Source: Gimesia aquarii
GTDB taxonomy: Bacteria > Planctomycetota > Planctomycetia > Planctomycetales > Planctomycetaceae
Direction: 5' to 3'
DNA length: 64,000 bases
Assembly: GCF_007748195.1 (NCBI RefSeq)
Contig: NZ_CP037920.1
Coordinates: forward strand, 6,318,300-6,382,299
Position 1 is the first letter of the stretch, and each line of letters begins with the position of its first letter. Positions 1 to 8,454 of this stretch are shown piece after piece. The position numbers and the translations under genes are program-made. The notes under the pieces were generated by a model, which saw only the letters and a list, made by a program, of their open reading frames with translations, was not told where the DNA came from and ran no database searches.

Positions 1-60
1 AGCAGACGCACCAGCGGCACAGACTCCCAACATCTCTCTGCGGTTCATCTTTGACAGCAT
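1..60 (-). CDS. 5' end of a Tat-exported protein (partial, runs off left edge)
   Basis: Only the first 20 codons lie in the window. They read MLSKMNRREMLGVCAAGASA, which carries a twin-arginine signal (NRRE followed by a small, hydrophobic stretch), so the product is probably folded before export. An AGGAG box lies about 10 bases upstream of this ATG. An in-frame ATG three codons further upstream (base 69) sits too close to the box. In planctomycetes such leaders commonly belong to DUF1501 proteins, Gfo/Idh-type oxidoreductases or sugar isomerase-like proteins. The mature domain is not visible, so the family cannot be named. Confidence 0.6.
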   Translation of the reverse strand, partial: MLSKMNRREMLGVCAAGASA

Positions 61-141
61 GTTTCGCATTCTCCTGATGAAAAGATCTAAGTCTGATTAC
101 ACAATATCAGAGAAGACCTCTTAGAAGCAAATATTATTGTA

Positions 142-726
142 TTATCGCGCGGAAAAGAGTTCCATTAGTACGATGAGAGAGATCAACAATACAAAAATTG
201 TCCAGGCAGACTGGGCAGAAATTTGTTCTGGCTTTTGAATCAGTTCTTGAAAAGAGCCTAATTGATGCCACAAGAAAAAACCGGCAGGGATGGTCAATAA
301 ACCAAACAACCACATCATCCAGAGCGGTGTGCCTGAATGAAGCATCACCCCACAATCACCAATTCCTTCCCATGAACCGCCGGCAATATATGCACCATTG
401 GCAATCAAGCAGAAGCCTGCAAAAAATTGAATGATCCTGAATTGAGACCAACCAAGTCCGCGTACAACAAAAAGCGATATTAAGGGAATCAAAACTCCCA
501 GAAGTGGCCCTGCCCAAACGACAATCACCGGACAGGGATTATCAGTCAGATCAGTGCGAGAAATTGCCAATGGATGCAAAACCACTTGAGAAACTGAGCC
601 GCCGGTTAAAATGGCACCGATCACGTGTCCCAATTCATGAATGCCCATCATCGCCAGCCAGAAAATCAGCGCTAAAGAAAGGTAAAACAGGAGCTGGTAA
701 AATCGATTCACTGTTGGAGTTCTCAC
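142..726 (-). CDS. M50-like membrane zinc metalloprotease (minimal)
   Basis: A small polytopic membrane protein of about 194 residues. The first hydrophobic helix carries HELGH (residues 30-34 from the chosen start), the HExxH zinc-binding motif of site-2-protease (M50) and related membrane peptidases. A later PVIVVWAGPLLG segment resembles the second M50 signature, where an N/D-P-x-G motif supplies the third metal ligand, but the Asp is not obvious. Four to five further hydrophobic segments follow. The start chosen is GTG at 726, which has AGGA nine bases upstream; a longer TTG start at 747 is possible. No PDZ domain is present, so a role in sigma-factor release is not implied. The substrate is unknown. 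Confidence 0.6.
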   Translation of the reverse strand: MRTPTVNRFYQLLFYLSLALIFWLAMMGIHELGHVIGAILTGGSVSQVVLHPLAISRTDLTDNPCPVIVVWAGPLLGVLIPLISLFVVRGLGWSQFRIIQFFAGFCLIANGAYIAGGSWEGIGDCGVMLHSGTPLWMMWLFGLLTIPAGFFLWHQLGSFQELIQKPEQISAQSAWTIFVLLISLIVLMELFSAR

Positions 727-930
727 TAAAAAATATCCTGAAAACAAATAACATAAACTATTACATAATAAATACTTAAGAACATAATAATCGCAACCTA
801 TCGAATCCGTTTATAGAGACTGCATAAAAGTCACTTTTGTCGGATGACAGAGCCTTAAGTGGGTTGTTATGATGAAGAACCAGCCTTTTGTTAATTTCCT
901 TTAGTTTTATCTACTAAGAAGTATCTCACA

Positions 931-3900
931 ATGCTCAACAGAACCTTTCTGAAGCACACGCTCTATCTGTTCGCGTTCACCTGTGTCTGTGGATTTTCAT
1001 TTCTATCGGTGACAGGCGAAGAAAAACAGCCTCCTTCGAAAGCCCAAACACCTGATGATCAACCCTTGATTGTATTTATGATTGGAGAGAAAGGGTACAA
1101 GACGTCTGAAAGTTTACCCGCCTTTGCAAAAGCGCACTTACAGCCTCTGGGATTTCGCACCGAGTTTATCTTTGCAGATAAAAAAGATTCGAATTCCTTC
1201 CCGGGGCTGGATGTCATTAAAGAAGCTGATTTACTGTTTCTGAGTGTCCGCCGGAAAACAATACCAACAGCTCAGATGAAATTAATTCGAGATTATCTTG
1301 CTGCAGGAAAGCCCCTGATGGCGTTGCGAACGTCGAGCCATGGATTTGCGCTTAGTAAAGGTGAACCAGCAAAAGGATACGTGGAATGGAAAGAATTTGA
1401 TAAGGAGGTCCTGGGTGGTGAGTATGCAGGTGACTTCAACAACAAAACTCCGACTGATGTGACGACTCAATTACGAGCAGAACAGAACCCGATCATGGCC
1501 ACAGTTCGCAATAAGTATTTTCGCAGCAAAGGTTCGATGTATAAAAGCATTAACCTCAAGGGTTCAACTAAAGTGTTGCTGCGTGGGCTCTCTCGCGTCG
1601 AAGGACAACCCGTACAGATGCCGGTTGCCTGGACGAACATGTATAAGAAATCACGTATTTTTTACACATCACTGGGCCATCCAGGCGATTTTAAAATCAA
1701 TACCTTTACGCATACACTCGTCAATGCCGTCTACTGGTGTCTGAAAAAAGAGCCCCCACAAGTCGATGTTGCTGGAAAAATCAGCCGAGATCGATTCAAA
1801 AAAGATCTGGCTGGCAATGAACAAGTCGACAAAGTCATGAAATCATTTAAAGGTCGCGGTGAAGTCGGTGATGAATCTGATCCAACTCCACCCGAAGAAG
1901 CGGTGAAACTGTTTCAGGTTCACAAAGACTTTGTCATGGAAAGTATCGCGGCAGAACCGGAAGTGATGCAGCCACTCTATATGAGCTTCGACCATCGGGG
2001 GCGGATGTGGGTCGTGCAATATCTGCAGTATCCGTTTCCTGCTGGATTGAAAGTGGTCAAGTATGACCAGTATTTACGCGCTGTCTTTGATAAAGTTCCC
2101 CCACCGCCCCCAAATCATTTCAAAGGGGCGGACAAAATTTCGGTACTCGAAGATACCAACGGTGATGGTACATTTGACAAAGTGAAAGATGTCATTACAG
2201 GTTTGAATATTGTCTCTGCTGTCACAGTGGGCCGGGGTGGCATCTGGGTGTTGAATCCTCCTTACCTTTTGTTTTATCCCGATGCAAACAGCGATGATAT
2301 TCCCGATGGCGATCCGGAAGTCCATCTCTCGGGTTTTGGGCTGGAAGATACACACTCTGTAGCCAACAGCTTAAAATGGGGACCGGACGGCTGGCTCTAT
2401 GGAGCCAATGGCAGTACCACCACCGGTACAGTCAGTTCTGAAGCGACCAAACGTGTGCACTTCAAAGGACAGATGATCTGGCGCTACCACCCTGACAGCA
2501 AAGTCTTCGAAATTTTTGCGGAAGGGGGCGGCAATACATTCAGTGTCGAGATCGATTCCAAAGGGCGTGTCTTTTCCGGAACCAACAATGGTGGCACCCG
2601 GGGTATGCATTACGCGCAAGGTGGCTATGCCAAAAAGAACTGGGGGAAACATGGCCCACTGACGAACCCCTATGCCTTCGGTTTTTATGAGCATATGCGT
2701 CATAAAGGTTATCAGGAACGATTCAGCCAGACCTTTTCGATTTACGAAGGGGGCATATTTCCCGCCAAATACAATGGCGCCGTCTTTGCTGCCAACTCAC
2801 TACATAATCGCGTGATGGCGAGCCAGTTGATTCCTGATACCTCTACTTACCGCACTGAAGATATGCCGCCGATCGTGTTAACACAAGATCGCTGGTTCCG
2901 TCCTGTCGACATCAAAGTGGGGCCTGATGGTTGTGTGTATCTGGCTGACTGGTATGACAGTCGTCTGACTCACGTCGACCCGCGTGACAATTGGCACAAA
3001 ACCAGTGGCCGTATTTATCGACTCAAACCAACAAATTTTCAACCAATCAAACCATTTGATCTTGCGAAACAAACGAACACGAAACTCATCAAAACAATGG
3101 GGCATCCGAACAAATGGTTCCGTCAAAAAGCGGTTCAGGTGATTGGCGAACGCGGAGATCAGTCGATGATTCCCACACTGACAAAAATTGCGAAAAGCGA
3201 ACAGGATGAACGCGCGCTGGAAGCGCTCTGGGCATTGAATTTACTTGGCGCCTTCAATGAACATCTCGCACTGGAATTATTAGGTCACCGTGATCAGCAT
3301 ATTCGTCGCTGGACCATCCGTCTGCTCGGCGATTCACATCAGATTTCGAAACAACTAACCAAAACATTGGTTGAACTGGCCAAGATCGAACCATATGCCG
3401 AAGTACGCTCACAACTGGCTTCTTCCGCCAAACGTTTTCCTGCGGAAGCGGGCCTGGAGATTACCTATCAACTATTAAAACGAGAAGAAGACCAAGCCGA
3501 CTTGCATATTCCGTTGCTTCTGTGGTGGGCAATCGAGAGTAAAGCCACTTCCGACCGAAGTGCCGTTCTCACCCTATTCTCTAAACCAGATTTCTGGCAA
3601 GTGAAAATGGTACAAGATTACATTCTGGAACGGATCATGCAACGCTATGCCATGGCCGGCGGTCCGGAAAACTATGACATGTGTGCTAAGCTGCTCAAGC
3701 TGGCTCCTTCATCCGGGCATAAACAAAAATTGATGGTAGGTATGCTGGAAGCATTCCGGGGGCAGAAAATTGACAATCTCCCAAAAGAACTCAGCAAGGG
3801 TCTGGCCGAGTATCAAAAGACATTGGGCGAATCGGATCTTGCACTGGCATTACGTCTGGGAGACAAAGCGGCCACAACTCGCGCATTGAAAATCATTGCT

Positions 3901-4794
3901 GACAAAAATGCGGACCGCCCTACACGTTTAACTTATATGGAAATTTTTGGACAGCTAAAAACAAAACAGGCGATTGGCCCTCTGACGGCGATTCTCTCAT
4001 CAAATGGGGCTGACACTCATTCTTTAAAACGAGTCGCGTTACAAGCATTGATGAATTTCGATAACCCCTCCATTGGCAAAAATATCCTGGCACGTTATCA
4101 CAGTACGTTGCTCGATGAGCACGATGTTCGCAGCACTGCCCAACGTGTGCTTGCGAGTCGCAAAGCCTGGAGTAAGCAATTTCTGAATGAAGTGAATGCC
4201 TGGCGAATCAAAGCCAATACAATTCCTCTTGATGTTGTCCAACAGATGGCATTACACGATGACCCGGAGATCAAAGCCAGTATCAAAAAACACTGGGGTA
4301 AAGTGCGTGGATCCACACCTGCTGAGAAAAAACAAGAGATGTCGCGCGTCGCGAAATTGATCAAATCAAAAGAAGGCGATTTAGCATCTGGTAAGCTGCT
4401 GTTTAAAAAAACCTGTGCCGTCTGCCACACGCTCTTTGGTGAAGGTGGTAAGGCAGGACCTAAGCTAACCGGTTATGAACGTGATAATGTGGATTTCATG
4501 CTCCTTGCAGTCGTTGATCCGAGTGCCGCCATTCGTGAAGAGTTCACCAACTTTCTGGTGGTAACTGACGATGGTCGCACAGTGACAGGACTGATTGATG
4601 AACAGACCACGAAAACCCTCACATTGAAAGATGTGAAAGGTCAGTCTGTCCTCATCAATAAAGATGAGATCGAACTCCTCAAAGCATTGGATCTCTCATT
4701 AATGCCCGATGGGTTAACCAAAAACCTCAGTGATAAAGAGGTTCAAGACCTGTTCGCTTACTTAATGAGTCGTACGCCCAATCATGGGAAATAA
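931..4794 (+). CDS. Exported ThuA-like / PVC membrane-bound dehydrogenase / HEAT / cytochrome c fusion protein
   Basis: A 1287-residue exported protein with a signal peptide (about residues 1-30). Residues about 45-275 resemble the ThuA class I glutamine-amidotransferase-like fold. Residues about 325-700 match the beta-propeller 'putative membrane-bound dehydrogenase' domain of Planctomycetes-Verrucomicrobia, including VGPDGCVYLADWYD-type blades. Alpha-helical HEAT-like repeats fill about 720-1130. The C-terminus is the PVC haem-binding domain with CAVCH at 1162-1166. This architecture suggests a periplasmic, PQQ-like or sugar oxidoreductase passing electrons to its own c-type haem; the substrate is unknown. 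The gene stands alone and is followed within three bases by a strong terminator. A second protein of this family, without the ThuA part, lies at 27844-30915. Confidence 0.85.
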   Translation: MLNRTFLKHTLYLFAFTCVCGFSFLSVTGEEKQPPSKAQTPDDQPLIVFMIGEKGYKTSESLPAFAKAHLQPLGFRTEFIFADKKDSNSFPGLDVIKEADLLFLSVRRKTIPTAQMKLIRDYLAAGKPLMALRTSSHGFALSKGEPAKGYVEWKEFDKEVLGGEYAGDFNNKTPTDVTTQLRAEQNPIMATVRNKYFRSKGSMYKSINLKGSTKVLLRGLSRVEGQPVQMPVAWTNMYKKSRIFYTSLGHPGDFKINTFTHTLVNAVYWCLKKEPPQVDVAGKISRDRFKKDLAGNEQVDKVMKSFKGRGEVGDESDPTPPEEAVKLFQVHKDFVMESIAAEPEVMQPLYMSFDHRGRMWVVQYLQYPFPAGLKVVKYDQYLRAVFDKVPPPPPNHFKGADKISVLEDTNGDGTFDKVKDVITGLNIVSAVTVGRGGIWVLNPPYLLFYPDANSDDIPDGDPEVHLSGFGLEDTHSVANSLKWGPDGWLYGANGSTTTGTVSSEATKRVHFKGQMIWRYHPDSKVFEIFAEGGGNTFSVEIDSKGRVFSGTNNGGTRGMHYAQGGYAKKNWGKHGPLTNPYAFGFYEHMRHKGYQERFSQTFSIYEGGIFPAKYNGAVFAANSLHNRVMASQLIPDTSTYRTEDMPPIVLTQDRWFRPVDIKVGPDGCVYLADWYDSRLTHVDPRDNWHKTSGRIYRLKPTNFQPIKPFDLAKQTNTKLIKTMGHPNKWFRQKAVQVIGERGDQSMIPTLTKIAKSEQDERALEALWALNLLGAFNEHLALELLGHRDQHIRRWTIRLLGDSHQISKQLTKTLVELAKIEPYAEVRSQLASSAKRFPAEAGLEITYQLLKREEDQADLHIPLLLWWAIESKATSDRSAVLTLFSKPDFWQVKMVQDYILERIMQRYAMAGGPENYDMCAKLLKLAPSSGHKQKLMVGMLEAFRGQKIDNLPKELSKGLAEYQKTLGESDLALALRLGDKAATTRALKIIADKNADRPTRLTYMEIFGQLKTKQAIGPLTAILSSNGADTHSLKRVALQALMNFDNPSIGKNILARYHSTLLDEHDVRSTAQRVLASRKAWSKQFLNEVNAWRIKANTIPLDVVQQMALHDDPEIKASIKKHWGKVRGSTPAEKKQEMSRVAKLIKSKEGDLASGKLLFKKTCAVCHTLFGEGGKAGPKLTGYERDNVDFMLLAVVDPSAAIREEFTNFLVVTDDGRTVTGLIDEQTTKTLTLKDVKGQSVLINKDEIELLKALDLSLMPDGLTKNLSDKEVQDLFAYLMSRTPNHGK

Positions 4795-4796
4795 AT

Positions 4797-4829
4797 CGCA
4801 GGCTGGAACTCCACCAGCCTGCGTTTTTT
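4797..4829 (+). terminator. Rho-independent terminator after the ThuA/dehydrogenase gene
   Basis: A perfect 10-bp stem, CGCAGGCTGG (4797-4806) pairing with CCAGCCTGCG (4814-4823), has a 7-base loop and is followed by TTTTTT. It starts two bases after the stop codon. The other side is AT-rich but lacks a clean T-run, so it would stop the opposing array less well. Confidence 0.9.
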
Positions 4830-4843
4830 ACTTAATCGTATGT

Positions 4844-5653
4844 CTAAAGGTCTTGCCCTGAAGTTTTCTGCTGGTCAGCCCGCGCCTGTCTAAGCTGCGT
4901 CAACAAATCCACAATCGCGTTTTGGGCATGGTAGGTTTGGCTGATCACCAGTGATTTACTTTGCGGAAGCATCGAAATTGTGCCCCCATCATATTTGTAA
5001 GCATCCACTTTCACAGCACTCCCATAGGTCGTAATCGCAGGGCTGAGTCCAGAGATTCCACTCGGTTTCCATTCTGCTTCTGCCAAACGAGCATTTCGAA
5101 TAACGGCCTCCAGCGCATTGTAGTCATCCGGAGTACTGCAAAAATCGCCTACGGGATAAACTCGTGTTTTCATCATCTCAGATGCTCGGTCTTTTGAAGT
5201 AATCAGAATCATCTCCCGATCCACAACAAATGTCAGCTCTAAGGGATCTAAAATTTGTAACAAAGCATTTTTTAAACTGATTTTGGAGAGTTCGACATCA
5301 ACAGGCTCCTCAGCTGAGATACCTAAATTTTCCAGAGCTTTTGACTGAATTTTAATTGGTACATTATGCAAATCTGTAAAATAAGTCGTGACTTCTTTCA
5401 GCGGTATCTCCGGAAAATTAGCTTCGGTTTCTTGCTGTAAAGCACGCTGCAACTTCTCCTCTCGTTCGGTTAATGCAGGGTAAAATAACTGCCGGACCTT
5501 TTTGGTTTTAACCGATTTACTCGATTGATCACTTTTAGTAGCCGGCTTGTCTTCCGCATGAACCTGCGCTGTTATCCAATTTGCAGTTACAATCGAAACG
5601 GCAACTAGCACATATTTGCATCGATTAATATTACTCTGCATTGTCATATCCAT
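4844..5653 (-). CDS. Exported STN/secretin-N-like protein, array member 1 (last in transcription order)
   Basis: A 269-residue exported protein and the most downstream of five tandem paralogues. The N-terminal hydrophobic stretch (about residues 12-33) ends at HAED, and a charged linker follows. The conserved core (about 70-155) begins at the array-wide FYPALT motif and has the order PL-x-EV, then ISLKNALLQILDPLEL, then FVVDREMILITS. This is the strand-helix pattern of the secretin and TonB short N-terminal (STN) domain. After the core come TRVYPVGDF and a C-terminal SLVISQTYHAQNAIVDLLTQ motif. No secretin barrel, TonB plug or transmembrane anchor is present. The RBS is AAGGAG about seven bases before ATG. 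This copy has a serine/threonine-rich loop where two other members have glycine-rich inserts. The function is unknown; protein-protein binding in the periplasm is my inference. Confidence 0.8.
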   Translation of the reverse strand: MDMTMQSNINRCKYVLVAVSIVTANWITAQVHAEDKPATKSDQSSKSVKTKKVRQLFYPALTEREEKLQRALQQETEANFPEIPLKEVTTYFTDLHNVPIKIQSKALENLGISAEEPVDVELSKISLKNALLQILDPLELTFVVDREMILITSKDRASEMMKTRVYPVGDFCSTPDDYNALEAVIRNARLAEAEWKPSGISGLSPAITTYGSAVKVDAYKYDGGTISMLPQSKSLVISQTYHAQNAIVDLLTQLRQARADQQKTSGQDL

Positions 5654-5739
5654 CGTCGACTCCTTTATTTGTTTTTTATTATTTTAAATATACATAGATA
5701 ACATCCAAACGAACTTTCATCGTATGTCAATAAAAACCA

Positions 5740-6465
5740 TTAATCTAAGGCGCGTGCACGCCGGAGCTGTGTTAGTAATTCGACAATTGCAATGTGGTTG
5801 TGATAGGACGAGTTAACTACCAATGATTTACTTGAACTAATCAGAGAGATACTGTCGTCATAATACAAAACGGTTTTATGGATCATATCTATCAGTTCGA
5901 GATAGCCTTCGGGAGTGTTACCAAAATCACTTACTGGATAGACGCGCAGCATATATTCAAGCTCATCCTCTGCCTTGATTCGCGTGGTAATCTTAAGAAC
6001 ATCTTGATCGACTACATAAGTTAAATCGTTCGGTTCCAGCATCAGATCCAGCGCATTCTTGAGAGAGATTCCTTTGACGCTGAGACTGACTGGCTCATTC
6101 ACGGTTAAACCTTCTTCCCCCAGATGATGAGGCATGACAAGAATCGTGATGCCATGTCGATCTGCTAGTAATTCCATTGCCTTAGAAAGGGGAGTCTCCG
6201 AAAAATCACAATCTGTTTCTGTATTGAGTGCCTCTTGAATTTTCAACTCGTGTTTCGTTAATTCAGGATAGGATATCGGCTTGATTTCATTCGCTGATCG
6301 TTTGGTTTCATCTGGTACTATCGATGGAGCTTGAACATTTTGATTTTTTTTGCTCTGCTTGTCCTCTGCATTGGCCGCCATCACCAACCAAACTGAAGTC
6401 AATACACAAACTGCAAGGATCATTTTTTTACGATCCCCAAACCTGCTTTTCGTTTTAGTTTCCAT
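5740..6465 (-). CDS. Exported STN/secretin-N-like protein, array member 2
   Basis: About 241 residues and the shortest member of the five-gene array. It has a signal peptide ending near NAED, then the core with FSETPLSKAMELLADRHGI, ISLKNALDLMLEPNDLTYVV and VLKITT, then LRVYPVSDFGNTP and the shared C-terminal SLVVNSSYHNHIAIVELLTQL motif. The loop before that motif is short and has no insert. Two consecutive ATGs lie after AGGAGTCG; the second (6465) has the better spacing. It is 86 bases from member 1 and 81 from member 3, consistent with one transcript. The core is closest by eye to member 3 (shared ADRHGIT and VSLSVKGI strings), suggesting a recent duplication. Confidence 0.78.
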   Translation of the reverse strand: METKTKSRFGDRKKMILAVCVLTSVWLVMAANAEDKQSKKNQNVQAPSIVPDETKRSANEIKPISYPELTKHELKIQEALNTETDCDFSETPLSKAMELLADRHGITILVMPHHLGEEGLTVNEPVSLSVKGISLKNALDLMLEPNDLTYVVDQDVLKITTRIKAEDELEYMLRVYPVSDFGNTPEGYLELIDMIHKTVLYYDDSISLISSSKSLVVNSSYHNHIAIVELLTQLRRARALD

Positions 6466-6546
6466 CATCGACTCCTGCTACCATTTTGTTCTTAAGAATA
6501 TAGATCTTATACGAACGAAATTTGAATAATTGTCAAATAAATGTCA

Positions 6547-7422
6547 TCAATCTAATGCGCGTATACGCCGAAGTTGTGTTAGTAATTCTACGATTTCATT
6601 GTGTGCATGATAGGTCTGACTGATCACCAAAGACTCACTGAGACGAACCAATGAGATGGTACCAGCATCTCTTTCTTCATAACGCCTTGGACGGAGACAT
6701 CCCTCTGGAAAATTCGAATTACTGATCACTTGAAAGAAGCCAGAACCTTCAGCACCACCTTGAATACCCGGGAACGGATTGTAATGGATACCTTCGTACC
6801 AGAATCCCAGACTAAGATGCTTCGTAATCGTTGATCCCAGTTCAAGATAGACTTCAGGAGTGTTGCCAAAATCACCCACAGGATAGACGCGTGTTTGATA
6901 GATCTCACTTGCATCTATTCTGGTGGTAATCTTGAGTACCTCTCGATCGACCAGATAAGTCATATCTATCGGTTCCAGAATTAGTTCCAATACATTCTTG
7001 AGAGCAATTCCTTTGACGCTAAGACTGACAGGTTCATCTAATGAGATACCTTCTTCCTTCATCTTATTCTCCAGGAGAAGCAGCGTGATACCATGTCGAT
7101 CTGCCAGGAATGCAACTACGTCAGAAAGTGGAGACTCCGAAAAATCACACTCCGTTTCTGTATTGAGCGCCTGTTGAATTTTTAATTCACTTTTCGTTAA
7201 TTCAGGATAGAATATCGGCTTTGTTTCTCTGGCAGATTGTTTAGCTCCGAGCTTTGCTGCTGGCACGACAACCGGTGAAATCCCCGGCTGGGCCTCTTGC
7301 TTTTTCTTGCTCTTTTTATCCTCTGCGTTGACCGCCATCACCAACCAGCCTGCAGTCAAAACGCAAACAGCAACGATCGTATTTTTACGATTAAGATACT
7401 TGATTTTCATCCCAGGCTCCAT
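6547..7422 (-). CDS. Exported STN/secretin-N-like protein, array member 3 (with insert)
   Basis: About 291 residues with the same order of signal peptide, STN-like core and C-terminal motif as its neighbours. Between VYPVGDF and the C-terminal SLVISQTYHAHNEIVELL motif it carries an insert of about 45 residues rich in Gly, Pro and aromatic residues (around GFWYEGIHYNPFPGIQGGAEG). A similarly placed insert occurs only in member 4. I chose the ATG at 7422, because it lines up with the starts of the siblings and lies after a degenerate version (GGGACTTGACG) of their AGGAGTCGACG leader. A TTG 18 bases upstream and an ATG at 7410 are alternatives. The function is unknown. Confidence 0.78.
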   Translation of the reverse strand: MEPGMKIKYLNRKNTIVAVCVLTAGWLVMAVNAEDKKSKKKQEAQPGISPVVVPAAKLGAKQSARETKPIFYPELTKSELKIQQALNTETECDFSESPLSDVVAFLADRHGITLLLLENKMKEEGISLDEPVSLSVKGIALKNVLELILEPIDMTYLVDREVLKITTRIDASEIYQTRVYPVGDFGNTPEVYLELGSTITKHLSLGFWYEGIHYNPFPGIQGGAEGSGFFQVISNSNFPEGCLRPRRYEERDAGTISLVRLSESLVISQTYHAHNEIVELLTQLRRIRALD

Positions 7423-7508
7423 CGTCAAGTCCCGTTTCAAATTTTCTTTATTTTAAATTGCTTTGATCTTATTCGAACTAACAATTAATGACTGTCAATA
7501 AAATGGCG

Positions 7509-8384
7509 TCAATCTAAGACTCGTGCCTGTCTGAGTTGGGTTAACAAATCAACAATCGCGTTGTGCGCATGGTAGGTTTGACTGATCACCAACGATCTAC
7601 TTTGCGGTACCACAGAAATTGTGCCACCAGTTCCCTCTTCGTAAACCTGTGAACCAAATCCTGCACCATTAATGAATTGAAAGAAACCCTTACCACCAGT
7701 ACCGCCGCCGAAACCACCACCAAGCCCCCCCGCTTGAACGGGTTGACTCGGCTTAGAAGATGAGACTCGACTACGCCATTCTCCCAGGCTGGCATTGATG
7801 ATCGCTGACTCCAGTGCCTGATAGTCATCGGGACTCTTACATAAATCGCCCACAGGATAGACACGCGTTTTCAGCATCTCTTCTGCATTGTATTTCGTGG
7901 TAATCTGAACCACATCTCGATCAACGACATAGGTTAATCCTATGGGCTGCAAAATGAGTTCCAGTGCATTCTTGAGAGAAATGCCATGCAGGCTGATATT
8001 AACGGGTTCATCAGATGTTAATCCTTCTTCACCCAAATCGTTACTCAAAATCAGAATTGTAAGACCATGCTGATCCGCAAAAGTATTTATCACCTCAGAG
8101 AGTGGATTGTCAATAAAATTACATTCAGTCTCTGCATTGAGTGCTGCCTGAATCTTCTGTTCCTGTTTTGTCAAAACCGGAAAAAATGTTTGCTGTAATT
8201 CTCCGTTCTTCTGAGCGTCACCCGCCGGAGCTGCTAGTGGTGCCGCATCTTTGACCGTTGGCTTGTGTGCTTGCGAAGCTTTGGAATTCCGCTTCTCTTG
8301 CCCGCTCGCCACGATCGTCATCCAGCCAGCAGCCAGACAAAATATCGTTAAAACAACGAATCTTCGCTTCAAAAACCCACTCAT
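7509..8384 (-). CDS. Exported STN/secretin-N-like protein, array member 4 (Gly-rich insert)
   Basis: A 291-residue exported protein. The signal peptide has a basic start (LKRR) and ends near ASGQE. The core holds NPLSEVINTFADQHGLTILIL, ISLKNALELILQPIGL and TYVVDRDVVQITT. TRVYPVGDLCKSPDDYQALE follows, then a markedly glycine-rich loop (GGLGGGFGGGTGGKGFFQF) and the shared C-terminal SLVISQTYHAHNAIVDLL motif. AGGAG lies six bases before ATG. The DDYQALE element is shared with members 1 and 5 but altered in members 2 and 3, which may record two duplication branches. No catalytic motif is visible. Confidence 0.8.
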   Translation of the reverse strand: MSGFLKRRFVVLTIFCLAAGWMTIVASGQEKRNSKASQAHKPTVKDAAPLAAPAGDAQKNGELQQTFFPVLTKQEQKIQAALNAETECNFIDNPLSEVINTFADQHGLTILILSNDLGEEGLTSDEPVNISLHGISLKNALELILQPIGLTYVVDRDVVQITTKYNAEEMLKTRVYPVGDLCKSPDDYQALESAIINASLGEWRSRVSSSKPSQPVQAGGLGGGFGGGTGGKGFFQFINGAGFGSQVYEEGTGGTISVVPQSRSLVISQTYHAHNAIVDLLTQLRQARVLD

Positions 8385-8454
8385 GAACGACTCCTATTTT
8401 CTGTGAAATCTTAACATCTACAGCGGGCGAACATCCGTCCGACTGGTATTACTA

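Noticed and set aside
198..434. Plus-strand frame opposite the M50-like gene
   Set aside because: Shadow of the HELGH-bearing frame; the minus-strand frame has clear membrane helices and a motif.
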